Shown here piece by piece: positions 6,124 to 14,884 of a stretch of 27,287 bases of DNA. Source of the stretch: a virus; IMG/VR virus record IMGVR_UViG_3300015168_000002, positions 1-27,287 of that record. One strand, 5' to 3'. Numbering within the stretch: the stretch's first letter is position 1; each line of letters begins with the position of its first letter. The translations under genes were made by a program, and so were the position numbers. Below the pieces are notes generated by a model. It did not search any database, had not been told where the DNA came from, and saw nothing but the letters and a program-made list of their open reading frames with translations.

Positions 6124-7164
6124 ATGGCAACCCGAGCACGTAAAAGCGTTAAAGTCGCTGAAGAAAAGAAAGAAGCTAATACGCTTTTGCAAGCGTTGGA
6201 ATTCGTCGCGTTAGCTCAGAAGAATATCGGCACGTACATTCAAACGCATTGTATTGTTCGTGACGGTTGGGCCGTTGCCAGCGGTAACGCATTGACAATG
6301 GGTTGTCCTGTTCCTGACGATCTAACTTCGTGCCCACAGACAAGCCGCATGATTGCAGCGCTTCGACGTTGCGGCGATACCGTAAGCCTGACGCAAATAG
6401 ATGCTGACCGGATTTCAGTCAAGTCCGGTGCCTTGCGCGTAGTCGTGCCCTGCGTCGCTTTGGAGTCAATGATAGTGTCATGGGCAGACCCGCCGATTGC
6501 GGCGCTTGGTGAGCCCTTCCGTGACGCCTGTCGGGCTATTTCGCACCTAGCTGCGGACGGGGGTGTCGCTGTGCATCTGGCAAGCTTGCTCGGGCGCGGT
6601 CAGACCTTGACCGCAACAACGGGCCGTGTCGTGCTGGAATACTGGCACGGTTTCGACATGCCGCCGTATTGGGTGCTTCCAAAGCCTGCCGTAACAGCAT
6701 TGATAAAGATTGCGAAACCGCTTGTCGGATTCGGGTTTTCAGGTCGCAGTGCAACGTTTCATTTCGAAGATAAAAGCTGGCTTCGGACGCAATTGTTTGA
6801 AGACAAATGGCCGAACGTTGATAAGCTATTCGAACAAACGTCAAGCAACCGCACACCGATACCCGATACTTTGTTTACATCAATTGATGTTCTGTCAGAC
6901 TTCGCACAACCGGGTGCATTTGTTCGGTTCAAAGATGACATGATAGAAGTCATTGCGGGTGAGACAGAAAAGGCCGAACATGCCGTATCAGGTCTGCGCG
7001 GCGGTCTGTCGTTTGGCTTGAAAGACCTACAGCAAATAAGCAAGCTTGCAAAGACACTTGACTGTGATAAAGCTAAAGACAAAGCGGCAGTAATCACGGG
7101 TGAACGGTTGCGCGGTGCGCTGTCGATTCATAACGATTCTTATAGTGATGACGTGCCGTTTTAA
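6124..7164 (+). CDS. probable DnaN-like DNA polymerase sliding clamp
   Basis: A 346-residue protein, close to the length of bacterial beta clamps (about 370). It contains several beta-clamp-like segments: MIAALRRCGDTVSLTQI followed by ISVKSGALRVVVP, resembling the clamp strand pattern where a charged hairpin precedes IKSG-x-x-x-hydrophobic, and later LFEDKWPNVDKLFE, resembling the conserved G-x-F-P-x-Y/V segment. The end SDDVPF is short and polar. Its position next to a DNA polymerase gene supports a processivity role, forming a ring on DNA. Sequence identity to textbook clamps is low, so this rests on pattern and context. The N-terminus is basic and Lys-rich. It is separated by 2 nt from the polymerase. 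Confidence 0.6.
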   Translation: MATRARKSVKVAEEKKEANTLLQALEFVALAQKNIGTYIQTHCIVRDGWAVASGNALTMGCPVPDDLTSCPQTSRMIAALRRCGDTVSLTQIDADRISVKSGALRVVVPCVALESMIVSWADPPIAALGEPFRDACRAISHLAADGGVAVHLASLLGRGQTLTATTGRVVLEYWHGFDMPPYWVLPKPAVTALIKIAKPLVGFGFSGRSATFHFEDKSWLRTQLFEDKWPNVDKLFEQTSSNRTPIPDTLFTSIDVLSDFAQPGAFVRFKDDMIEVIAGETEKAEHAVSGLRGGLSFGLKDLQQISKLAKTLDCDKAKDKAAVITGERLRGALSIHNDSYSDDVPF

Positions 7165-7166
7165 TT

Positions 7167-9176
7167 ATGTTTTTCGAACCCGGTAAAGGTCTAAGCAAAC
7201 GCTTCCGTTCAAAGGTTGAATTGACTGCGGTTGATCGACCGGCGATTTCATTCGACCTGATGACGTATGACGAAATGCTCGCATCTGTGGGCAAAGAGTT
7301 TACATTCGACATTGAAATTTACAGGAACTATTCGCTAATTGTTTTCATGTCTCGCGAGACTAAACGGTTTTGCTATGTCGAAATGACAGACGGCGAGCGG
7401 ATGCAGACAGATTTGATTTCATTCATCATGTATCAAGTCTGTACGGTTGGATTCAATTCAAATCGTTATGACTTGATTATGGCTGCTGCCATGATTCATG
7501 GGTTCAATTGTTCAACGTTGAAAGACATTTCAAACGACATAATTAAAAGTGGTTTGCGCGAAAACGATATTGCAGAAAAATATAAGTTTAAGCTACTTAG
7601 AAAAGTCAATACGTATGACCTATTTGAAGTCGCGCCGTTGACGGATTCTCTTAAGAAGTACGCGGCTCGCATGCATGCGAAACGCTTACAGGAATTGCCG
7701 TATCATGAAGCGTCAATCCTTACAGCGCAGCAAAGCGTAAAGGTTCGCGAATATTGCTTTGTTGACAACCAAAATACAGGCTTACTAGCTGATGAACTTA
7801 GCGAGCAAATCGGATTACGTGTAAATCTGTCGAAAATGTATGATGGTATCGAGCTACGTTCGAAGTCTGATGCGCAGATTTCAGAAGCTGTGATCATAAG
7901 TGAACTTACGAAACTGAACGGCCGTAGACCGTACAAACCTGATTTCGACTTAGGCTATACCTTTGCCTACACACCGCCCGAATACATACATTTTCAGACA
8001 CCTCAACTACAGGAATTGCTAGAGCGTGTGAAGCGCTGTCAGTTTACGTTGCGCGCTAACGGATCACCAAAATGTGATGAACTAGCCGGTAACAAAGAAC
8101 TAAAAATCCCGCCAATGACTGCCGTTATAAACGGCAAACGCTACACCCTAGGACTAGGGGGTTTGCACTCAACAGAAAGCGCGCAGAGCATCATTATAAA
8201 ACCGGGAAGCGGTCTAGGTCTGTTTGACACAGACTTTGAATCGTTCTACCCGAAAATGATTCTGAATAACGAATGGTATCCATCGCATTTAGGACGCGCA
8301 TTTCTTACCGTTTTTAGTCGTTTAGTTGAACGCCGTTTGCACGCAAAAGCGCAGGCAACAATATGCAAAAAGACAGGTGATAAAGAAGGCGAAAAAGCTT
8401 GGAAGGTTGAAGCCGATTCATTGAAAATTACGATTAACGGAATCTTTGGCAAGCTTGGCTCAGTTTTCTCAATTATCTATTCGCCTGACCTTTTGATTCA
8501 AACAACAGTGACCGGGCAACTAACGCTTCTTATGCTCATTGAAGCTTGCGAAATGGCTGGTATTGCAGTTGTGTCCGCTAACACTGACGGCTTTGTAGTC
8601 AACATGCACGAAAGCCGGCGCGCGACGTTTGAAGCCATCGTGAAGGGCTTCGAAGCGTTATCTAACCTAAAGACTGAGGAAACGGCTTACAGCGCAATCT
8701 ATAGTCGTGACGTTAACAACTACATTGCTGTGAAAACCGACGGCGAAGTCAAGGTTAAAGGCGCCTATAGTGAAAAGGGATCGACTGGCAACACACGACT
8801 TTCAAAGAATCCTGACGCATTGATTGTTGCTGACGCAGTTGTCGCGTATCTAACGAAAGGTCAACCAATTATCAAGACTATTCGTGAGTGCAGCGATTTG
8901 CGCCGCTTTGTGTGTGTTGAAAATGTGCGCGGTGGCGGACACATCAACGGACTATTTCTTGGAAAGACAGTGCGTTGGATGTACGGAAAGGGATCGAAAA
9001 ATACGATCAATTCCGTTGATTCCGGAAATACAGTTCCGAATAGCTACGGCGCAGTTCCTATGATGGATTTACCTGACGAATTCCCTGCAAACCTTGACCA
9101 TGACCGTTATTCGTCTATGGCACTTAAAGCGTTGGTCGATATTGGGTACAACAAAGCACCCGGCAGCTTGTTCTAG
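7167..9176 (+). CDS. family B DNA polymerase with 3'-5' exonuclease domain
   Basis: A 669-residue replicative polymerase. The exonuclease part shows Exo I FDIEI (D48, E50) and Exo II GFNSNRYD (95-102). In the polymerase part, GLGGLHS precedes motif A DTDFESFYP (354-362), motif B is KITINGIFGKLG (420-431), and motif C is SANTDGF with N472-T-D474. In textbook family B enzymes motif C is YxDTDS, so the first catalytic aspartate position is occupied by Asn here; D356 and D474 remain. It is shorter than cellular PolB (over 750 aa), as usual in phages. No protein-priming terminal protein gene is visible. Its TAG stop overlaps the stop of the converging J-like gene. Confidence 0.9.
   Translation: MFFEPGKGLSKRFRSKVELTAVDRPAISFDLMTYDEMLASVGKEFTFDIEIYRNYSLIVFMSRETKRFCYVEMTDGERMQTDLISFIMYQVCTVGFNSNRYDLIMAAAMIHGFNCSTLKDISNDIIKSGLRENDIAEKYKFKLLRKVNTYDLFEVAPLTDSLKKYAARMHAKRLQELPYHEASILTAQQSVKVREYCFVDNQNTGLLADELSEQIGLRVNLSKMYDGIELRSKSDAQISEAVIISELTKLNGRRPYKPDFDLGYTFAYTPPEYIHFQTPQLQELLERVKRCQFTLRANGSPKCDELAGNKELKIPPMTAVINGKRYTLGLGGLHSTESAQSIIIKPGSGLGLFDTDFESFYPKMILNNEWYPSHLGRAFLTVFSRLVERRLHAKAQATICKKTGDKEGEKAWKVEADSLKITINGIFGKLGSVFSIIYSPDLLIQTTVTGQLTLLMLIEACEMAGIAVVSANTDGFVVNMHESRRATFEAIVKGFEALSNLKTEETAYSAIYSRDVNNYIAVKTDGEVKVKGAYSEKGSTGNTRLSKNPDALIVADAVVAYLTKGQPIIKTIRECSDLRRFVCVENVRGGGHINGLFLGKTVRWMYGKGSKNTINSVDSGNTVPNSYGAVPMMDLPDEFPANLDHDRYSSMALKALVDIGYNKAPGSLF
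9173..9176. other. shared CTAG stop of two convergent modules
   Basis: The palindrome CTAG gives TAG to the plus-strand polymerase (9174-9176) and TAG to the minus-strand J-like gene (9175-9173). There is therefore no spacer and no terminator hairpin between the two transcription units. Confidence 0.95.
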
Positions 9177-12142
9177 AAAAAATCTAGATCGTTAGCATAG
9201 TAACGGTCATCGTAATTTACAGCAGTAAGTGTATTTACGAAATTACTTTGCGGTGTCTTTTCAGTTAGCAAGAAACCTCGATTGTTTACCTTGTCAGCGT
9301 CAACGCTTTTGACGATTTGGTAAAGAGTCTTTACAGATGACGAGTCATCAACCACTAGCTCTTCAGAAGGTGCAGTAGACAAAACCGCATGATACGAATC
9401 AGCACCGGCGCTTATGTCTATCATTTCGACAATTCCCGACTTAAGCTGTAAAAATATAACGTACTCTGCACCTGCAAGTATCGTTGCTGGCTGCGACAAC
9501 TGAACTAGCAATCCGTTCTGATCAACTATTTCTCCGTCCTGAACGTCAGGGCGCGTATTGTCAGTTATCAGAATGCGGCTACCTGTGGAAATCAATTCAG
9601 ATTCTTGTGTGGCATCAAAACTTACCGCGCGAGTTTGATAGCGCAGCCGGTTGTATTCTCTGAATGCATGCAAGTGTGCTTGTTCGGTAGAGCGTACACC
9701 TACTGACTGTAGTTTCTTTGGGTTTACTGCTGTTCTGTCTATCGGCACGTAAAAAGTTACGACAGCATCGTCGCTAGGATCGACGTAATCATATTCAATT
9801 CCATCGTTGTTATTGATTGCGCCAAAGCTGGTAGTCCGTTGCTCTGAACCCGGAAGTTTATTGCGATGATTGAAAAGCAATACGCTGTCTGACGTTTGAC
9901 GTTCAAACAAAAGTTCAATAACTCGTCCGCGTCGGTGCGCAGTACAAAACACAACTTGAGAAATTGTCGAAATCATTTCTTCAAATGACAGATTATCACT
10001 GTCAAATGTGTACGAAAATTCACCTGCTAGCGAGATTCCAAAATACGAAACTACAGCGGCAAGTGTTGTGTAAATTTGTGGGAAGTTGACTTCTGAGAAC
10101 TGACGCTTTCCAATCTTAGGATCAAGACAAATTGCAGAGATAATATCCGCTGCATTATTTGTTGCAACAAGCGTAGTTCCGAACGTATTTGTACCGCTGT
10201 TGTATGCTGGAAGCTTTCTAGTAACCAGCATGTTGATTTGACGTTCTGAAATGGCAAGCGCAGCTTGTGTAGCTTGTGTCACTGCGTGAACTGTAGTCAC
10301 ATCGCCAAACGCGATACTACCCACAGGACTAGATGAGTAAACGTCACGCCATTTAACCTCATCAACTACTGTCCCTGAAAACGTCAAGTTCTTAGGCGTC
10401 AAACGACGCGACCTAATCATGTACCGACCGGGCGTAGCTAGATCAGCGAACAGCGTTGCCGCCCTTGTCGATTGAACAGTATCAGAACCAAAAATAGTGA
10501 CTGTGAAGTAGGATTCAGGCCCGGTGGCTGTGCCATCAGAAAGGCACGGCGTTGCACCTAACTGAATGGTAACGTCAACTTCAGTTTGCGAAGTTCCATC
10601 GTCTGCGTACATACCGTTCAGGGCTACATAATTTGCAATGACTTGTGTAGTCGTGGTTACGTCAAGAACGAACGGCCCTACCCATCCCGAATCTGCAAAT
10701 CCAATCCCAATTGTCACAGTATCACCGTCAGACCCGTAGCTTGAATCGCCACCATTGAAATTCAGTTCACCAGTTGACGCCCAAAGCCAAGAACCCGCAT
10801 TCAGATAATTTGCAGGATTGTCAACAGTCATAAGCTTATCAGCTATGCTAAAAACATCATAAGTTCCTGTGAAATTAACTCTAAGAATTGACGTATTTGC
10901 AAACGTCACAGATACAGCAGCTTCTGAACCTGTAAGGTGCGACCAAGACGAATTGCAATCACTTGCGTTTACCAAATACATGAAATCACCACTATCATGC
11001 GATGATAAGTATTTGCCTGAAAAATCGTAATCGGTTCCGCCGATATTTATGACGGCGCTAGTTATTTCCACATAGTGACCGGGGCCAACGCCTGATGCAA
11101 ACGTATCGCCAGAATCACCAGAAGAAACAAGATACGTATCATATAAAGTAGCCAAAAATCCTGCGTCGAATTCAAGCGAACCGTCAGTATGAAACTTAAC
11201 ATTTCTCGGAACCGCTGACGGGAAGAAAGTTTGATTGCCATTAAATAATGCAATTCCTGCAGCATTGCTACCACCAACAACTGTAGGTGTTGTAATTACA
11301 ATAGTGTCTCCTGCCGTATATACACCGGCAAAAGTTACTGGGTTTCCAGTAATTGCAGTAATCCTATTTGGATATTCAAATGAAACCAAATTTGCATAAA
11401 GAACAGACGACGAACTTTCGTTAGGACCGACTAGAACTTGTCCATTAACAGACTTTGAACGAACTGCGGAAATTACTAATCTGGTGATTGCGTCGCCGAT
11501 TCTAAGCTGTGGGCTATCACCAGTATTCGGCGAAGTATTTGGACCGAAAATTTCTACCGATTCGCCTTCAATTTTTGACGATACAGTCTGCCCATCGCGA
11601 ACTGTATCAGCAGAAATATCATAGCTTCCGCGGCCTACGCACATATAGCAATATTCGAATTCAATATTATTATTGAATACGCTATATGGAACAGCTAGCA
11701 AATCAGGTGTTGACCTAACTGTGCCGTAAATATCTGGAATACGCGAATTAACTCTAGCTGTATTAGTACGCTGCGATAGATCGTTATTTGGCGATGAACT
11801 TTGATAGTTGCGTGAAGTGCTGTTAGGAATCTTAGGACGATTCGTAATCGCTACAATTGCAACAACTGCAATTAATGCATATGCAATATATACAAGTTCT
11901 TCAACACCGGTTCCGGGATAAACGACAACCCAAAAAGTACCTGAAAGTTTTTCAAGTGTGTCAACATCAGCTTGGTTTTTTGGCGTAATGTCATTTTCAA
12001 CAGACACATTTTTATGATAGATGCGCGCTGTATCTGGAAAATGTTCAAACCTATTCAGCAACGTTGCGCAAATATTGTCAGTCTTAACAGTTTTCCAACT
12101 GCTTAAATTGAAAATATCAGGAACAATAGTTAGGGTGTGCAT
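9173..12142 (-). CDS. lambda J-like tail hub / host-specificity protein
   Basis: 989 residues, last gene of the minus-strand tail module. Residues 84-99 (VYIAYALIAVVAIVAI) are a hydrophobic segment like that of tail tip proteins in the lambda I/J region. The nearby stretch RVNSRIPDIYGTVRSTPDLL is the typical entry into the J-type hub fold. The rest is beta-rich, as expected for hub and central-fibre domains. It follows DUF1833 and NlpC/P60 genes, the usual order. It probably forms the tail tip that contacts the receptor and opens for DNA ejection. It is somewhat shorter than lambda J (1132 aa). The start overlaps the peptidase gene by 13 nt. The stop TAG is read from the same CTAG as the polymerase stop. 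Confidence 0.85.
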   Translation of the reverse strand: MHTLTIVPDIFNLSSWKTVKTDNICATLLNRFEHFPDTARIYHKNVSVENDITPKNQADVDTLEKLSGTFWVVVYPGTGVEELVYIAYALIAVVAIVAITNRPKIPNSTSRNYQSSSPNNDLSQRTNTARVNSRIPDIYGTVRSTPDLLAVPYSVFNNNIEFEYCYMCVGRGSYDISADTVRDGQTVSSKIEGESVEIFGPNTSPNTGDSPQLRIGDAITRLVISAVRSKSVNGQVLVGPNESSSSVLYANLVSFEYPNRITAITGNPVTFAGVYTAGDTIVITTPTVVGGSNAAGIALFNGNQTFFPSAVPRNVKFHTDGSLEFDAGFLATLYDTYLVSSGDSGDTFASGVGPGHYVEITSAVINIGGTDYDFSGKYLSSHDSGDFMYLVNASDCNSSWSHLTGSEAAVSVTFANTSILRVNFTGTYDVFSIADKLMTVDNPANYLNAGSWLWASTGELNFNGGDSSYGSDGDTVTIGIGFADSGWVGPFVLDVTTTTQVIANYVALNGMYADDGTSQTEVDVTIQLGATPCLSDGTATGPESYFTVTIFGSDTVQSTRAATLFADLATPGRYMIRSRRLTPKNLTFSGTVVDEVKWRDVYSSSPVGSIAFGDVTTVHAVTQATQAALAISERQINMLVTRKLPAYNSGTNTFGTTLVATNNAADIISAICLDPKIGKRQFSEVNFPQIYTTLAAVVSYFGISLAGEFSYTFDSDNLSFEEMISTISQVVFCTAHRRGRVIELLFERQTSDSVLLFNHRNKLPGSEQRTTSFGAINNNDGIEYDYVDPSDDAVVTFYVPIDRTAVNPKKLQSVGVRSTEQAHLHAFREYNRLRYQTRAVSFDATQESELISTGSRILITDNTRPDVQDGEIVDQNGLLVQLSQPATILAGAEYVIFLQLKSGIVEMIDISAGADSYHAVLSTAPSEELVVDDSSSVKTLYQIVKSVDADKVNNRGFLLTEKTPQSNFVNTLTAVNYDDRYYANDLDFF

Positions 12143-12492
12143 GTTATGAAACGGTACGACTTGTGAAATTGCGTAGCGACATGAATTTCACTGAATTCAA
12201 CACCGCGTTCTGTTATCTGTAGAACTTTACCTCTGATGTAGATTGCCAGATGAACCGGTGACTTGGGGCGCTGCATGACAACAAGGCACGGGTCTAGAGG
12301 CTCTGCAAGGGCTTTAAAGTGTCTAACGTGCTCACGACGCAAACCGCGTCCATCATGAGCCTGTAGGAGCCCTATCAAAGCCGGAGCGATATCGACGCCT
12401 GTCAGGTCTGCCCACACTTCACGGCAAAAGTCTGAGCAAGTGTAAACGCTACGTCGATAGCGCTTGTCAAGCCATTTGTCAATGCTATTCAT
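12130..12492 (-). CDS. NlpC/P60-type tail assembly peptidase (lambda K-like)
   Basis: 120 residues. The probable catalytic Cys is C19 in YTCSDFCREVW, and the catalytic His is H81 in SPVHLAIYI, the standard spacing of NlpC/P60 cysteine peptidases in tail clusters. Lambda gpK carries an additional JAB metalloprotease domain; this protein has only the NlpC half. Family members are thought to process tail proteins or cut peptidoglycan during entry. It overlaps DUF1833 by 4 nt (ATGA at 12489-12492) and the J-like gene by 13 nt, so these three are co-translated. Confidence 0.85.
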   Translation of the reverse strand: MNSIDKWLDKRYRRSVYTCSDFCREVWADLTGVDIAPALIGLLQAHDGRGLRREHVRHFKALAEPLDPCLVVMQRPKSPVHLAIYIRGKVLQITERGVEFSEIHVATQFHKSYRFITCTP

Positions 12493-12989
12493 AGAAAGCC
12501 GCGCAGCATCGGAAACCGATCTACTCGATACAGTTCCCCGGTTTTGCTAAAGTTCAAGCCGGGTGCTTTGGCTTCAAACGATGCACCTTTATTATTATTC
12601 GACAATGCAGTTATTTCAAACGCATAAGGTCCGATTAGTGGCTGTGTCAAATCGTCGCTTTTATAGATACGATATTTTACTTGTGGATTTATGTATGCGC
12701 TATCATCACGCTCTATACGTTCAAGTTCTTTCGGAATGACTTCGCCTAAATCACCAAACGAAACTTGAATGCCGGTGTCCAAGTCATCACGAGCACCGCT
12801 GCCAGTTACTTTAAGCGGCATATATTCAAAAAACTGCGAAACGCTAGTTTCAATAACTACAGTAACGCCGTTTCGATTATTTCTGACGATATAAAACGTC
12901 CTGCTAAAACTAGGATGGGAAATCTCAAGTAGTTCTAATTGAACTACTTGACGTTTAGAACCTAGAAAGAATTCAGTTAGGGCGCTCAT
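12489..12989 (-). CDS. DUF1833 minor tail protein (lambda L-like position)
   Basis: 166 residues from ATG 12989 (MSALTEFF), which is 1 nt after the stop of the fibre gene; an upstream in-frame start at 13004 would overlap that gene and is less likely. Segments typical of DUF1833 phage tail proteins are visible: FEYMPLKVTGSGARDDLD, then VIPKELERI, PQVKYRIYKSDDLTQP, and a C-terminal AKAPGLNFSKTGE...RFPMLRGFL. The family sits just before the NlpC/P60 and J genes and is thought to be a distal tail component analogous to lambda gpL. No metal-binding cysteines like those of gpL are seen. Confidence 0.85.
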   Translation of the reverse strand: MSALTEFFLGSKRQVVQLELLEISHPSFSRTFYIVRNNRNGVTVVIETSVSQFFEYMPLKVTGSGARDDLDTGIQVSFGDLGEVIPKELERIERDDSAYINPQVKYRIYKSDDLTQPLIGPYAFEITALSNNNKGASFEAKAPGLNFSKTGELYRVDRFPMLRGFL

Positions 12990-12990
12990 T

Positions 12991-14880
12991 TTAATCAGTC
13001 TCAACGCATTCTATAGTTCCAACCCACTCAATATATGTTGCAGCAATACCTGTGACGTTTATTACTAAAGCGCCTAATGTTGTATCTGCTGCAAATACTG
13101 CTGTAGCAGTTGATAATGACACATCAGAACCTGTAGTTACCGATGTAGGCGTGCCAACCATCGCAGTAGCTGCTGCGTTAGCTCCGCGTTTTATTGTTCC
13201 CGATAAAATAAAACCAGCGGCATTGCCTGTTGGTGTTGCAATGCCAACTACTATGCCCCGGCATGCTCTTGCTGTTAAGTTTGGTAAAACGGGAACATTA
13301 GTTGAATTTGCTGCTGCGCCAAATGCAGCAATTGCAGTTGTTGTTGATCCTGTAGTAGCTGCACGTTGAAGATAATCGGATACTTGCATTGATCCCGGAT
13401 TACCGCTTACATTACCAACTGCAAAAGCCCTTGAACCTTGAATACTTCGTGTTGATGCTTCTCTACCTGATGATTGAGAATAATCACCACTAGCAACATT
13501 TGCATATCCATGAAGTACGCCAGAGTAGTCACCGCTTGCTGTTCCACTTGAACCACCGGGTACTGTAGATGAAATTCCGCTAGCGGTATTTGAAGTACCG
13601 CCACCAATAGTAGCATCTTGGCCGGAAGCTATTCCAAATTCTCCACCGGAAACAGTTGAAGCGCTGTTAGATGAAGTATTGCGATAACCACCTGCGATTA
13701 CGGATCGTTGGCCTGATGCAACTTCAGATGTTGCGCCGCGCGCTGTCTGCAAATCAACAGCCTGCGTTCCTCTTTTATCACCCCCTGTAGTCGTACCATC
13801 TGGAAGTTGGGCAAGTACAGAACCTATACCTTTAGGTTGTAAAACAATATCGCCGTCTGTGCTTGCTGTGTTAGTTAAAAAGCGCGCGGCATTTACCGTA
13901 TTATTTGGTGATGCTGTATTTAAAGACGCGGTAAACCCTGTAATACTAGCTGACGCTATATATGGCCCAACTGTTGCACCGTTAACTCGTGCAAACAATC
14001 CAGTAGTCGTTGTCCAAACATCGCCATTAGTAGGTGACGTTGGTGCGGAACCATGCGGCAATCTAAAACCAGCACCACCAGTTGCACTAGCAGGTGTAAG
14101 AATTAACCCGGTAGTGGTTAGTTTTCCAACAGCTAAAGTATCAGTGCCTGATGTGTAATTAAACGTTGATGTAGCACCAAGAATACCTGAATTATTATAT
14201 TGAACATAGGTGTTTGACCCTGCAACCGATCCACTCGGAGTAGCCCACGAACCATCACCGCGCCAAAAAGTAGAACTTGAGGCACTTGTACCGCTGTTTA
14301 AATTAGTTACCGGAAGGTTACCGCTTACATCGGCGGTAAGTGAGACTGAACTAAAAGTAGGCGCACCACTTGCATTGCCGTGCAAAAGCGTTGTCGTCGC
14401 GCCTAAAGAACCTAATACAGCAATATCATTAGAACCGACGCCAATAACCAATCTATTCGCAGTAAGTGACCCACCTGTATTTGTGACAGTGCCTGCACTG
14501 CCAGCCCCGAACGGTCCAACAGTTGTGCCGTTAATACGTGCAAATAATCCTGAAATGGTAGTCCAAATGTCGCCATTTACAGGCGAAGTTGGCGCAGTAC
14601 CGGGAGGTAACCTAAACCCTGCACTGCCAGTTCCACTAGCCGCAGTTAACGCTAGCCCTGTCGTTGTCAAATTTATGGTTGATATAGACGAACCGGGCAA
14701 ACTTGATAATATATAAGTAAGTACCTGAGCGGGTGTAATTTTTACATTAGCGCCACTTTGTACGCCTGAAATATATTCAGTTCCTGACAACGTAGTAGCT
14801 GACGGCATTGCGCTTATCTTTTGCGCATCAGCATTGAAACTTGCAAAGAAAGCGAAAACAAAAGCAAGAAACTTAAACAC
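12991..14880 (-). CDS. tail fibre-like protein with YadA-type repeats and signal-peptide-like N-terminus
   Basis: The start is chosen at GTG 14880, which has GGAG (14891-14888) 7 nt upstream and lies 4 nt after the previous stop; an ATG at 14931 would overlap the LamG gene by 47 nt. The resulting 629-residue protein begins [20 protein letters not shown], a good type I signal peptide in form. Then come [16 protein letters not shown], two copies of a 58-residue unit with GFRLP, APTSP, NGD and GLFAR (residues 71-128 and 254-311), and six 15-residue ASG-containing repeats (388-477) like YadA head repeats of trimeric adhesins. The C-terminal ~150 residues are Ala/Thr-rich beta and resemble phage virion tips. 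It is probably a trimeric adhesin fibre; why it has a secretion signal is unclear. Confidence 0.75.
   Translation of the reverse strand: MFKFLAFVFAFFASFNADAQKISAMPSATTLSGTEYISGVQSGANVKITPAQVLTYILSSLPGSSISTINLTTTGLALTAASGTGSAGFRLPPGTAPTSPVNGDIWTTISGLFARINGTTVGPFGAGSAGTVTNTGGSLTANRLVIGVGSNDIAVLGSLGATTTLLHGNASGAPTFSSVSLTADVSGNLPVTNLNSGTSASSSTFWRGDGSWATPSGSVAGSNTYVQYNNSGILGATSTFNYTSGTDTLAVGKLTTTGLILTPASATGGAGFRLPHGSAPTSPTNGDVWTTTTGLFARVNGATVGPYIASASITGFTASLNTASPNNTVNAARFLTNTASTDGDIVLQPKGIGSVLAQLPDGTTTGGDKRGTQAVDLQTARGATSEVASGQRSVIAGGYRNTSSNSASTVSGGEFGIASGQDATIGGGTSNTASGISSTVPGGSSGTASGDYSGVLHGYANVASGDYSQSSGREASTRSIQGSRAFAVGNVSGNPGSMQVSDYLQRAATTGSTTTAIAAFGAAANSTNVPVLPNLTARACRGIVVGIATPTGNAAGFILSGTIKRGANAAATAMVGTPTSVTTGSDVSLSTATAVFAADTTLGALVINVTGIAATYIEWVGTIECVETD
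13450..13719 (-). repeat. six 15-residue YadA-like repeats
   Basis: Six in-frame 45-bp units encode the pattern ASGxxxxVxGGxxxx (second copy begins SSN). The pattern matches the left-handed beta-roll repeats of YadA-type trimeric autotransporter heads, suggesting a trimeric coiled head in the fibre. Confidence 0.7.
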
Positions 14881-14884
14881 AGCT

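Noticed and set aside
13052-14716. Several plus-strand frames within the fibre gene
   Set aside because: They are antisense to a well-supported gene, lack ribosome binding sites and have only Val/Ala/Pro-rich shadow composition.
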